Notes under the pieces: generated by a model
What the model was told of the DNA's origin: nothing
Seen by the model: only the letters and a program-made list of their open reading frames with translations
The model's database searches: none
Made by a program: the position numbers and the translations under genes
Part shown: piece after piece, positions 41,690 through 51,360 of the stretch
Numbering within the stretch: the stretch's first letter is position 1
Layout of the letters: every line of letters begins with the position of its first letter
From: Zoroaster sp. YZ-2022
Taxonomy: Eukaryota; Echinodermata; Asteroidea; Forcipulatida; Zoroasteridae
DNA length: 64,000 nucleotides
Reading direction: 5' to 3'
NCBI GenBank assembly: GCA_029582265.1
Contig: CM055822.1
Coordinates: 39,386,679 to 39,450,678, forward strand

Positions 41690-42720
41690 TATTAATATTA
41701 AGTTTAGTAGTAAATTTCTTTTATTGAGTAAAAAAAGAACAGGAATTGTCTGAGACGTAGAAATTTTGAAACCCCATTTTCACACATTTATTAATATCAT
41801 TCAAATTTTGTTGTATTTTCCTCATAAGAAAGTTGGTGTTTCTATTAGATTTCCATATAGCTATATCATCTGCATATTGGGAGATATTTATTCCATAGGT
41901 GACTTCAACAAGGTCGTTAACTGCAATATTGAACGAGAATTGGACCGATGACACTCCCCTTGAGGGTATTTATTCCATTTTCAATATTGCATAAGTTTGA
42001 AAAGGTACTATTAATTTTAACTTGAATTTTTCTGTTCGAGAGAAAATTATGAATCCACTATTAATTCGGCCTACAAATTCCCATCGTCTGTAATTTGATA
42101 ATGATAGCTGTGAGCCACAACATCAAAAGCCTTTTTTCTAAATCTAGGAAAACAGCTAATGTACTTTCCTTATTGACAAAAGCTTTATTATTTTTACGAC
42201 CCTTGCAGGAAACCACATTGATGGTTACTCAATAATTTGTGTTCTCAAGGTGCCAGTTGAGTCTATTGTTAATCATACGCTCCATAATTTTGCAGAAAGT
42301 GGATGTAAGGCTATTGGTCTGTACGATTTGAGGTTCTTGGGGAGTTTTTCCCCGGCTTGATTATAGGAATAAGAATAGCTTCCTTCCATTTACTAGGGCA
42401 TTGTGAGTATACCAAATCATATTAAAGATAATTAATAATAATTCTTTAGCTTTCAAAGGGAATGTGTAATTATGTCATTACTAATACCATCTTTTCCAGG
42501 AGAGGTACATTTAGCAGTGTCTATAGCTTCTTCTATTTCTGAAATTTTGAAAGGTTCATTGATGACGCAGTCGTTATTATTAATGAGAAAACAGTTATCT
42601 TCAATTTGTTTTTGTTTTTCTAAAAGGTACGAGTATAATTTTATTACTGCTTATGTTAGCATAGTTATCTACTAGTAAATCAGGTTTTCTTGGTCTGTCA
42701 TTTTGTAAACTTTGTTTTTC
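41690..42720 (-). pseudogene. Reverse transcriptase of the I-like element, 3' of the 5S array
   Basis: Begins at the array junction with LKEKNKVYKMTDQENLIY, then PFKISEIEEAIDTAKCTSPG and KDGISNDII (RT domain 1), SYRPIALTSTFCKIMERMI in shifted frames, a LKG..GP motif, and the catalytic YADDIAIWKSN (41880-41850). Several stops interrupt it. Confidence 0.8.
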
Positions 42721-42752
42721 TCTTTAAACATAAAACAATGGCCATGATATTC

Positions 42753-42869
42753 GTCTGCAGCCACACTACGTTGAGATGATTCAGTTTCTCGTCCGATCAC
42801 CAGTTAAAGCAACGTCTGGCCCGGTTAGTACTTGGGTGGAAACCGCCTAGAATACCGGGTGCCGTAGAC
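42753..42869 (+). rRNA. 5S rRNA copy 1
   Basis: 117 bp, starts GTCTGCAG and ends CCGTAGAC followed by T4, the RNA polymerase III terminator. Positions 42771-42785 diverge from the other copies and box A carries an extra A. First unit after the TTTAA junction; probably a degenerate copy. Confidence 0.8.
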
Positions 42870-42930
42870 TTTTATTTTGGTTGAAGAGCAGGTATCAAGA
42901 GTTTAAACATAAAACAATGCCATGATATTC

Positions 42931-43040
42931 GTCTACGGCCACACTACGTTGAATACCGGTTTTCGTCCAATCATCGAAATTAAGCAACGTCGGGCAGTTA
43001 GTACTTGGATGGAACCCTGGGAATACCTGGTGCCGTAGAC
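42931..43040 (+). rRNA. 5S rRNA copy 2
   Basis: Only 110 bp: bases are missing at the start of box A and in box C (GGATGGAACCCTGGG). Likely non-functional as assembled, or an assembly error. Confidence 0.75.
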
Positions 43041-43101
43041 TTATATTGTGGTTGAAGAGCAGGTATCAGAGTTTAAACATAAAACAATGGCCATGATATT
43101 C

Positions 43102-43220
43102 GTCTACGGCCACACTACGTTGAATACACCGGTTCTCGTCCGATCACCGAAGTTAAAAGCAACGTCGGGCCGGGTTTAATTGGGGTGGGAGACCGCCTGG
43201 GAATACCGGGTGCCGTAGAC
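43102..43220 (+). rRNA. 5S rRNA copy 3
   Basis: 119 bp. The 5' half is intact; in front of box C the usual GTTAGTACTTGG is altered to GTTTAATTGGGG. Followed by T7. Confidence 0.8.
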
Positions 43221-43280
43221 TTTTTTTGGTTGAAGAGCAGGTATCAAGAGTTTAAACATAAAACAATGGCCGCAATGTTC

Positions 43281-43400
43281 GTCTGCGGCCACACTACGTT
43301 GAATACACCGGTTTTCGTCCGATCACCGAAGTTAAACAACGTCCGGACCCGGTCAGTGCCCGGATGGGAGACCGCCTATACCATACCTGTTGCCGTAGAC
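43281..43400 (+). rRNA. 5S rRNA copy 4
   Basis: 120 bp, the canonical length. Box A lacks one base (GTTAAACAACG) and the 3' stem reads CCTATACCATACC instead of CCTGGGAATACC. Confidence 0.8.
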
Positions 43401-43460
43401 TTATATTTTGGTTGAAGAAACATTATCAAGTTTAAACATAAAACAATGGCCATGATATTC

Positions 43461-43577
43461 GTCTACAGCCACACTACGTTGAATACACCGGTTCTCGTCC
43501 GATCACCGAAGTTAAGCGACGTCGGGCGGTCCAGTACTTGGATGGGGGGCCGCCTGGGAATACCGGGTACCGTAGAC
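43461..43577 (+). rRNA. 5S rRNA copy 5 (variant A)
   Basis: 117 bp. Carries the variant-A diagnostic bases AAGCGACGTCGG and GGGTACCGTAGAC. Always followed by a variant-B unit in this array. Confidence 0.85.
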
Positions 43578-43638
43578 TTTTATTTTGGTTGAAGAGCGGT
43601 ACCAATAGTTTAAACCTAAAACAATTGCCATGATGTTT

Positions 43639-43754
43639 GTGTACGGCCACACTACGTTGAATACGCCGGTTCTCGTCGATCGCGAAGTTAAGCAACGTCG
43701 GGTCCGTTCAGTACTTGGATGGGGAGACCGCCTGGGAATACCGGGTGCGTAGTG
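43639..43754 (+). rRNA. 5S rRNA copy 6 (variant B)
   Basis: 116 bp. Starts GTGTACGG, with the variant-B spacer AAACCTAAAACAATTG upstream. The 3' end (GTGCGTAGTG) lacks a base. Confidence 0.8.
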
Positions 43755-43810
43755 TTTATTTTGGTTGAAGCGGGTATCGAAGTTTAAACAAAACAATGGC
43801 CATGATATTC

Positions 43811-43925
43811 GTACGGCCCACACTACGTTTAATACACCGGTTCTCGTCCGATCACCGAAGTTAAGCAACGTCGGGCCAGTTGGTACTTGGATGGAGACCG
43901 CCTGGGAATACCGGGTGTCGTAGAC
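43811..43925 (+). rRNA. 5S rRNA copy 7
   Basis: 115 bp. Two bases of the 5' stem are missing (GTACGGCCC); box A, intermediate element and box C are otherwise good. Confidence 0.8.
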
Positions 43926-43989
43926 GTTTTATTTTAGTTGAAGAGCAGGTATCAAAGGGTTTAATCATAAAACAATGGCCATGATATTC

Positions 43990-44106
43990 GTCTGCAGCTA
44001 CAATACGTTAGAATACACCGGTTCTCGTCCGATAACCGGGTTAAACAACGCCGGGCGGTTAGTACTTGGATGGGAGATCCCCTGGGAATACCGGGTGCCG
44101 TAGAAC
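43990..44106 (+). rRNA. 5S rRNA copy 8
   Basis: 117 bp. Box A reads GGGTTAAACAACGCCGG and box C GGGAGATCCCCTGG, both with substitutions typical of a drifting copy. Confidence 0.75.
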
Positions 44107-44166
44107 TTTTTGTTTTGGTTGAAAAGGTATCAAGAGTTTAATCATAAAACAATGGCCATGATATTC

Positions 44167-44278
44167 GTCCTGGCCACAATGCGTTGAATACACGGTTCTC
44201 GTCCGATAACCCGAGGTTAAGCAACGCCGGGCGGTTAGTACTTGGATGGAGATCCTAGGAATACCGGGTGCCGTAGAC
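44167..44278 (+). rRNA. 5S rRNA copy 9
   Basis: 112 bp. The 5' stem starts GTCCTGGCC and box C is shortened (GGATGGAGATCCTAGG). Shares AACGCCGG with copy 8. Confidence 0.75.
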
Positions 44279-44340
44279 TTTTTATTTTGGTTGAAGAGCA
44301 GGTATCAAAGTTTAATCATAAAACAATGGCCATGATATTC

Positions 44341-44456
44341 GTCTACGGGCCACCTACGTTGAATACACCGGTTCTCGTCCGATCACCAGTTAAGCAACGT
44401 CGGGCCCGGTTAGTACCCGGGTGGGAGACCGCCTGGGAATACCAGGTGCCGTAGAC
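44341..44456 (+). rRNA. 5S rRNA copy 10
   Basis: 116 bp, close to consensus, with GGTGGGAGACCGCCTGGG in box C; one or two bases missing near box A (CACCAGTTAAGC). Confidence 0.85.
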
Positions 44457-44515
44457 TTTATTTTGGTTGAAGACGGGTATCAAGGTTTAAACATAAAACA
44501 ATGGCCATGATATTC

Positions 44516-44630
44516 GTCTACGGCCACACTGCGTTGAACACCGGTTTTCGTCCGATCACCGAAGTTAAGCGACGTCGGGCCGGTCAGTACTTGGATGGGG
44601 AGACCGCCTGGGAATACCGGGTACCGTAAT
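44516..44630 (+). rRNA. 5S rRNA copy 11 (variant A)
   Basis: 115 bp. AAGCGACGTCGG and GGGTACCGTA mark variant A. The last bases of the gene are lost (CCGTAATTT). Confidence 0.8.
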
Positions 44631-44690
44631 TTATTTTGGTCGAAGAGCAGGTACCAATAGTTTAAACCTAAAACAATTGCCATGATATTT

Positions 44691-44809
44691 GTGTACGGCC
44701 ACACTACGTTGAATACCCGGGTTCTCGTCCGATCACCGAAGTTAAACAACGTCGGGCCCGGTTAAGTACTTGGATGGAGACCGCCTGGGGAATACCGGGT
44801 GCAGTAGAC
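44691..44809 (+). rRNA. 5S rRNA copy 12 (variant B)
   Basis: 119 bp with GTGTACGG start and AAACCTAAAACAATTG spacer. Box A is GTTAAACAACGTCGGGC. Confidence 0.85.
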
Positions 44810-44870
44810 TTTACTTTGGTTGAAGAGCAGGTATCAATAGTTTAAACCTAAAACAATTGCTATGATATTC

Positions 44871-44987
44871 GTCTACGGCCACACTACGTTGAATACACCG
44901 GTTTTCGTCCGATCACCCGGTTAAGCAACGTCGGACCCGGTTAGGACTTGGATGGGAGACCGCCTGGGAATACCTGGTGCCGTAGAC
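44871..44987 (+). rRNA. 5S rRNA copy 13
   Basis: 117 bp. Mixed type: variant-B spacer upstream but GTCTACGG start, as if produced by exchange between the two variants. Confidence 0.85.
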
Positions 44988-45049
44988 TTATATTTTGGTT
45001 GAAGAGCAGGTATCAAGAGTTTAAACATAAAACAATGGCCACGATATTC

Positions 45050-45167
45050 GTCTACGGCCACACTACGTTGAATACACCGGTTCTCGTCCGATCACCGAAG
45101 TTAAGCGACGTCGGGCCCGGTCAGTACTTGGATGGGAGACCGCCTGGGAATACCGGGTACCGTATAC
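45050..45167 (+). rRNA. 5S rRNA copy 14 (variant A)
   Basis: 118 bp and close to full consensus: intact box A (GAAGTTAAGCGACGTCGG), intermediate element and box C (GGATGGGAGACCGCCTGG), ending GTACCGTATAC plus T4. One of the best candidates for a functional gene here. Confidence 0.9.
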
Positions 45168-45229
45168 TTTTATTTTGGTTGAAGAGCAGGTCCCAATAGT
45201 TTAAACCTAAAACAATTGCCATGATATTT

Positions 45230-45349
45230 GTGTACGGCCACACTACATTGAATACACCGGTTCTCGTCCGATCGCTGAGAGTTAAGCAACGTCGGGCCCG
45301 GTCAGTACTTGGATGGGAGACCGCCTGGGAATGCCCGGGTGCCGTAGAA
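45230..45349 (+). rRNA. 5S rRNA copy 15 (variant B)
   Basis: 120 bp. GTGTACGG start and intact box C; two extra bases before box A (GCTGAGAGTTAAGC). Last unit before the second TTTAA junction. Confidence 0.88.
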
Positions 45350-45384
45350 TTTTATTTTGGTTGAAAACGGGTATCAAGAGTTTA

Positions 45385-45660
45385 AGTATGGGTATATTGG
45401 GTCTAGAGTAAGTTTTATTGATACGTTAAATTTTGTCCGAGATTTTTTTGAAGGTCTGGGTGATTCAAAATATTACAGACATTTTTCAATTTTTCTTTTT
45501 GGCTGTTTTGATGCTCTCCGTGCTATGGCACTTGCCCGTTTATATGTAATAAAGATCATCAGGATGCCAGGTTTTTTCAGGTTTTCAGTGCTTTTTCCTG
45601 TTGGTAATAGCTTTTTTACAATCGTCATTCCACCATGATGTACTAGATTTGGTAGTTTTG
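45385..45660 (-). pseudogene. Endonuclease-RT linker of the I-like element, 5' of the 5S array
   Basis: The minus strand encodes, in two frames, SWWNDDCKKAITNRK, a basic KTYKKT segment and AIARRASKQPKRKIEK, the typical linker of I/Jockey elements. It ends with SRPNIPILK exactly at the TTTAA junction. The downstream RT half continues EKNKVYKMTDQ in the same frame if the array is removed. Confidence 0.75.
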
Positions 45661-45799
45661 TGGGAAGTTGTTTTAGGTATGGAGGAGTCTATAGCATTAG
45701 TTAGTTGATTAATATATGTAATCTTCTTCGCTATTATTGGATTTATTGGGTTCAGTAATATATTCGTTACAGGCAGTTTGGAATTTGTCCCAATTAGCT

Positions 45800-46510
45800 T
45801 TTTGATAGACCATTTAATGGGATAGGTTTAAAAGAAGTAAAGCTGTAACATTTCTGGTTGATTTCTATCAGGATAGGATGATGCTCACTGCCCCATGTGT
45901 CTTCTATTATGGACCAGTTACATTTGGCTGTTAGTTTTCTGGAGGCCAGAGTAATATCTATACATGAAGTGGTACCTTGATAAATATTAATTCTGAAGTG
46001 CCTTCACCATTATTGATACAAACTAAATTATGTTCATCTATTAAATGTTGTATGGTACGCCATTGTTGTCCGTGTTTTTGCTTCCCCATGAGGAGTTGTG
46101 ACTATTGAAGTCTCCACATATTATAGTATTTTTGTTAATGTGTTGTTCAATCTCCAGTAAGGTAATTGTCCTTAATATTTAGACAAGGATTATAAGCATT
46201 AATGATGTTAATTTTATTTTTATCAATATTATAAACTTCAGCTATTTGGAACTGAACACACTTGTCATTATCTATAATATAATTCAGGGAAATACCCTTT
46301 TTTGTGAGGATAGCACATCCTCCACCAGAGCTCTTTGAATCATTTCTATCATTTCTGTGTATATTATAACCAGGAATGTTGAATTTTTTCCACTCTTTCA
46401 GCCAGGTCTCTTGTATACATATAATATTTGTTTTTGTCCCAGTTGTTAACAGCATTTTTAAATTCATTACCATGTGCAATTATTGATTGTGCATTACATT
46501 TGTAATATAG
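45800..46510 (-). pseudogene. Apurinic-type endonuclease of the I-like element
   Basis: NAQSIIAHGNEFKNAV (about 46490), then NIICIQETWLKEW with the catalytic Glu, GGGCAILTKKGISLNY, IINAYNPCLN and, in a shifted frame near 46100, GDFNSHNSSWGS. This order is that of APE-like endonucleases that nick the target for priming. Open for 110 residues at 46479-46147. Confidence 0.8.
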
Positions 46511-46569
46511 TGGCCATTAGTAAAATAATGATCATCATTGCGTTGAGTTATTTTTCCCTTTTGTTTTCA

Positions 46570-47960
46570 TTAGATGCCTTATGATTTGATGAACTGGGTG
46601 CCCCAGTTTCCAGCATGCCATTTCTCTTTGTTTAGGTTTTGATTGTGGATCTCTTTCTTTGTGTATCTTGTTTCGTAGGTCTGTTTTGGTGATTGTGATG
46701 TATTACGTGACTTACTGATGTTTTGGTTTTCTCTGGTTTTTAACTTCAGTGCTATGGAGTATGTGTTCAGCCAGAGATTGAATTTCCGTTTCTCTCTTTC
46801 TGTATTTCTAGTACTTTCCCATAATTTGCAAAAGCTCAATGATTAATTATACTAATGACTGATTTATTAAGTATTGTGGGTTGGGTTTCGTTTGGCATCA
46901 ACCACTTCCTCTGTTTGGGTGGATGCCTCCCTTTCAACTGACAGCTGTGGGTTTATTTTGCGTAGGTTCTGGATTTTGTTGGGTTTGCATATTTATCCAT
47001 GCTGGTTTTGGTTTTGGGTTAGGTGTGTCCGTATATTTATCTGTTTGAATTGTGATGTTGGTTCGAACCGTCTTTGCTGCTTCCGCATATGAAATATTAT
47101 ATGTAACTCTGAATTCCTGGATTTTCTTTTCTTCCTTGTAGGAGTTACGCAACATAGGCAGAGGAGTGATTCCCACCACACCTGCTACACTTGACTTGCT
47201 CTTTTTGAGTGCACTCGTCGTATGTGTGAAAACCACTACATCGGACACACCTCGTCTTGCTTCGACAATTGTTTGCTGTATGGCCTAGTCGTTGACAGTT
47301 AAAACAACGTATTACTGGTGGAATGTACGGTTTTACTGTAAATGATTCATAACCCAGTTGAATGTGTGTAGGCATATGAGGGGTATTAAATGTGAGACAT
47401 ACCGATGAAGTATTCCCTGTTTGTCCGTTTCTTTTATACATGAATCTGCGCACATCTGTAACCCCAAATCTTTTACATTCCTTTTGTATTTCTTTATCTG
47501 GAATTTCAGATGGAATTCCTGAAATGACGTCTTTCCTTTGTGTTTCTGATTTAGCGTATTCAGTGACCACGGCCCATTGTCCTAATTGACTGATTCCTTT
47601 TAGTTTGTTTGCTTGAGCTGAAGTATAGCATCTGACACAAATACCTCCTTGGTTGGTTTAGAAACATTTTTATGTAATCTTGTCCCATTGAGTTAAGAGC
47701 TTTAGCTATTTTTATTGGATTGATTTGTGGAAGTTTTACATCTGGGGAGTTTAATATTACTATAGTAGGGTTTACTTGTGGTTCATATGTGCTAAGGTTT
47801 CTTCTTTTCTGTTGTCTTGCACCACTATCAGAGTCACTGGAGGAGCTACTTTTGTTTTGAAATGATTTTGTTCGCTTTCGAGAAATCTTTGTTGTATATT
47901 CTGTATCTTCTTCATCATCTTCTTCTTGTGCCTGGCTTTATATTAGCCTATTGAAAATGT
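46570..47960 (-). pseudogene. ORF1 (gag-like, three zinc knuckles) of the I-like element
   Basis: The acidic/Ser-rich N-terminus (EEDDEEDTEYTT) leads to SGIPSEIPDKEIQKECKRFG, an RRM-like region, then CCHC knuckles CFNCQRLGHTANNC, CVRCSGFHTYDEC and CSRCGGNHSS. In another frame follow KKIQEFRVTYNISYAEAAKT and a Pro/Gln-rich tail. Such ORF1 proteins bind the element RNA. The core block 47570-47145 is open for 141 residues. Confidence 0.8.
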
Positions 47961-48103
47961 AAAACAGAAAATTGACCTTAATGGGTTGTTTATGAGTAAT
48001 ATAATTTGAAAAGAAAGGTAGGTCTCACCTCTTCTTTTGCCTAAAAGAGAAACTATTTTAAACTGTTAGAAATACTAAGATGGCCGCTCGCAAAAAGCAC
48101 GTC

Positions 48104-48317
48104 TCATCTCATTCGCATCTCCGCCGCGAGTCCTTTTATGTTGAGAAGATCTTTGATGCTATTTAGGATCGGCACGCAGTCACTGTACCTTTTCATCCAG
48201 TAGAAGACAATATCGTTTATAAGTTCATTTGCTGTATGAATGGCACTTTCATAATATGCTGTGTTCAGCTGACTGGATTTTCCAACAGATAGCTGGGTGT
48301 AGGTGGCCAAATGCTTC
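48104..48317 (-). other. Candidate terminal exon of a host or transposon gene
   Basis: After TTGCAATAGCTCAG (48318-48331 on the complement) the minus strand encodes about 70 residues, all helical, with LATYTQLSVGKSSQLN, YYESAIHTANELINDIVFYW and LNSIKDLLNIKGLAAEM, ending at TGA (48104-48106). Trp/Tyr content and lack of low complexity suggest real protein. No family recognised. A foldback MITE lies 110 bp upstream. Confidence 0.35.
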
Positions 48318-48424
48318 CTGAGCTATTGCAATAAAAGGAACATAAATATGTACGTGTTTTATACGATTTTGCCTTGACGTACATGTACGCACTGCTGGCA
48401 CAGCACTACAATTGCCTTGCAATG

Positions 48425-48650
48425 CACTCTTAAAACTAAAGTGTTGAATCAACATTTTAAAGAGTTTGGTCAGTGACTACTCTTTATAAAGTTGGATTTA
48501 ACTTTTAAAAGTGTTGAATTAACATTGATAAAGTTAGACTTAACTTGACTCCGTTTTAATTCAACACTTTCTTTTAGTTGAATTTAACTATAAAGAGTAG
48601 TCACTGACCGAAATCTAAAAAGTTGATTCAACACTTTAGTTTTAAGAGTG
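48425..48650. mobile_element. Foldback MITE, about 226 bp
   Basis: CACTCTTAAAACTAAAGTGT at the left pairs with its complement at the right end. Inner segments also pair (GGTCAGTGACTACTCTTTA with TAAAGAGTAGTCACTGACC). Non-coding. Flanking bases give no clear target duplication. Confidence 0.8.
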
Positions 48651-49230
48651 TGGTTACAGCTATTTACTGTTCACGTTTCGCCTGCCACAATATTCTCTAC
48701 ATTGCACTTTTCACTTTACATTGACGTATCACTAAATTCCATAAGGGCTGTGTCATCTTGTCGCGAAGTTGTCGTTTTTACATTCAATCATCAACAATCA
48801 TATTCTATGGAACAATCTAGAAATATGCACTGTGTCTGATCCAGTGGTATACAATACAATGTTCTATGGTCCAAGGTTATCAGGTCTAGCGAATAAGATA
48901 AGTGTGAGAAAAAAAGCTACCATGTCAGAACGACCAGGAACCGCTGCTATTGCCCGGCCTATTGAGCCCGTTTTGGCGTCCCCACAAACTACAGCAGACC
49001 GAAACAGCCCTTTCTACATGGAGTAGCCTGTAGGGCCGGCGAGGGGGTGGGCCGTCCCCGGGGCTATCCTTGCTTGGAACAAGGAGTATATAGTTTTGGT
49101 CTGGCTAGCTGGGAAATGAGGCTGGGAGCCGCGGCGGGCCAAAAAAGCTGGTGCATTTGATTTTCATTAAAAATTGCTCTGACAAAGTTATGAAGAATTG
49201 TGGTAATAGACAGATTAAATCAAATTGGCT
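48651..49230. other. No recognised gene; GC-rich patch
   Basis: A frame at 48769-49026 encodes TMSERPGTAAIARPIEPVLA but is not recognisable. A GC-rich patch (GGGCCGGCGAGGGGGTGGG) lies near 49035. No other signal. Confidence 0.25.
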
Positions 49231-49590
49231 AAGATGGGCAGTGTTCAGACTTCAGTAAGGCATTTTTCTATAATTATTTGGTGGGAGAACATGGGACCAC
49301 ATTTCTAAGCAATATCCATCAAATATTCTATTAATATTATTGTTATTTATTCGGTCAAAATGCAACAATCATAGAAAGAATAAATGAGAAATGAAGATTG
49401 TAATTATGTATAAAAGTTAAACATGACAGGGCCAAGATGAGCAGCACAATTTGTTTAACTATTCAGATCGCAGGAAGCCCTTTTTTCAAAAGATGTGTTT
49501 GGTTGGAGTATATGGGACGATATTTCTGATCAACATCCATCAATTATTTTATTATTACTGTCATTATTTATTCGGCCAAAAATGCAACAA
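49231..49590. repeat. Diverged tandem duplication, about 200-bp period
   Basis: GATG(G/A)GCAG, GGGACCACATTTCT / GGGACGATATTTCT, CATCCATCAA and TTATTTATTCGGYCAAAA followed by ATGCAACAATCATA occur in the same order at 49231-49373 and 49436-49590. Confidence 0.65.
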
Positions 49591-50661
49591 TCATACACCT
49601 GATGTATTGTTTTGAACCAAACCCATGGCCGGTAACAATAACATAAGACGCTAACAGTTTGTTCTGGGGTTTCGGGGGGACTGCCACTTGATTGGCTGGT
49701 GTGACCTAACCTTGCACGGCATTGGACGAACGTCGCAATTGACAGTTATCGATTATTGATTATCTATCTAGGGGTGAAAACGACAAATGCGCAACTAAAT
49801 CTTACTTTGTATAAAAAAAAACAGGAATTTAGTGGAACTATCGTGACACAGACCTAGGCCTAGTACAACTTCTGATGAAGCAAGACTAGTGATAACATTT
49901 TGAAAGCTGCCAACCTTCTCAAAAAGCAGTCTTTTAAGCGGTAACCTGGAGATCCAATTCTAGTTGCCATTGAACAAGCTATACAGACCCTGAAACTCAA
50001 GGGGAAAAAATTTTAAAAATAAGTTTTGCACTTATCATTTAAAAGGACCAGTGGTGAATACTCAAAAGAACTGGAAGCGGAGCATTTTACAACGTGTAAC
50101 TTTTACCACAAGGAACTTAAGCATTGCCGTGCGTTGTGTAAAAATGCACTTTTAATGGTGTAAAGCCCACCATGTGATCATGCATTATGTGTGCGCGACG
50201 TGTGTGCAAAAGCAGTGTGTGCCTGTCAAGTCGACAATCGCCTCACAACATGGAGTAAAGGAGAGAGAACCTCGTGAAGTGGGGATTTGAAGAGATGTTT
50301 TCATTTTATTGTTGATAAATAAAAGAAACGTTTTTGAAACTGTAAAGTATAGTTAATGAATTATGCAGACCAAACAATGTAATAAAAGTTTACAAGGTCA
50401 AATAGTAAAAAGAGTCTAGTATTCTACACAAAAAATAAGTATTTTTTACCAATACATTCAGTAACAATTTACTTAATTTATGTTTACCTATTTATGAGGT
50501 AAATCTTTTTACTGATTTTTGAAGTAAAAGTTTACAAAATGTTTATGAAAAACTTTACCCAACACGCATTTTGTAAAACTTTACCAAACAATTAGGAGGT
50601 TCGTATACAACATTGCAAAATAGTAAAATTTTACACAACTTGTGTATTTTTTCTGCATACT
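49591..50661. other. Non-coding, nothing recognised
   Basis: AT-rich with recurrent TTTTAC/GTAAAA words between 50380 and 50640 but no clear period, gene or RNA. Confidence 0.3.
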
Positions 50662-50763
50662 GATACTGATCGAAACGTCGAGTTGTACCTCCAGTTCTTT
50701 TCAGAACTAATTACTACTCAATTGAGAATTTCACATGGTGTCACCGCAATTAATCTTACTTAA
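50662..50763. mobile_element. Half copy of the 13.5-kb MITE family
   Basis: GATCGAAACGTCGAGTTGT, CCAGTTCTTTTCAGAACTAA and CACATGGTGTCACCGCAATT match the right arm of the MITE at 13473-13664. The left arm is missing. Confidence 0.75.
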
Positions 50764-50805
50764 AATAATAGTAAGGCTTACATAATTATATGAAAACATT
50801 CAAAA

Positions 50806-51360
50806 AATAACACTACTCATCCAGAGCGTTCTCTTGGATATCTTCAACACCATTATATTTCCAAGCATGTAAATGTACTGCAAAGTTGACATGCAGATGA
50901 AAATGAACAGTCTACCGTAAATGTACGATGAATGTACAGTGTGAAGTTACATTCATATTCATAACGTTAGGCATGTTAGGCCTATCTATTGAACTACTGA
51001 ATTCAATACATGTAAAAAAAAAAAAAATTAAAAAAATATTTAAAAAACATTGTTGAAACAAGTTTCACTTTATAATAACGTAAATGTTTGTCTATCATTT
51101 ATATATTATTAACGCCACTGTTAATTTAACGTTGTGTGATTTAATAAACTTAACACTGCGGAGCCAACTGTATTCATTGTCAGGGATCAGGCTGAATGTA
51201 CATTTGATGCATACATGTCTTTTTGAAAGAATTCACAGTATAGTAACCGTACACAACCGTTTCTGAAAAAATGGCTATCATATCCATGCATTCAGAATAT
51301 ACACGAAACGAGTTAACCGTGTACGTAAACACGGAACGATGGACACAAACATGTATATGT
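50806..51360. repeat. Dispersed repeat copy B (partner at 21.7 kb)
   Basis: Same order of words as 21738-22190 in direct orientation, plus about 80 extra bases including an A13 tract near 51015. No coding potential; family unknown. Confidence 0.85.

Larger units (their letters stand above)
42723..45380 (+). repeat. Tandem 5S rDNA array, 15 units of about 177 bp
   Basis: Fifteen 5S rRNA genes on the plus strand are separated by 50-70 bp spacers (consensus words TTTTATTTTGGTTGAAG, CAGGTATCAA, TTTAAACATAAAACAATGG). Start-to-start distance ranges from 171 to 180 bp. The array begins and ends at the same point of the spacer, TTTAA (42723-42727 and 45381-45385), so it holds a whole number of units. 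It sits inside the ORF2 of an I-like retrotransposon, transcribed in the opposite direction. Confidence 0.93.
40150..47980 (-). mobile_element. I-superfamily non-LTR retrotransposon interrupted by a 5S array
   Basis: Minus-strand order: gag-like ORF1 with zinc knuckles (47.96-46.57 kb), endonuclease (46.51-45.8 kb), linker, reverse transcriptase (42.7-41.7 kb) and RNase H (about 40.95-40.54 kb). A C-terminal RNase H is characteristic of the I/Nimb side of the Jockey-I superfamily. A 2658-bp 5S rRNA array (42723-45380) separates the linker from the RT. The ends of the element are estimates; no target duplication was identified. Frames are broken in many places. Confidence 0.8.

Noticed and set aside
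43185..45199. Open frames through the 5S array (for example 43512-43868, 44480-44749)
   Set aside because: They recur in every unit and are shadows of 5S rRNA genes.
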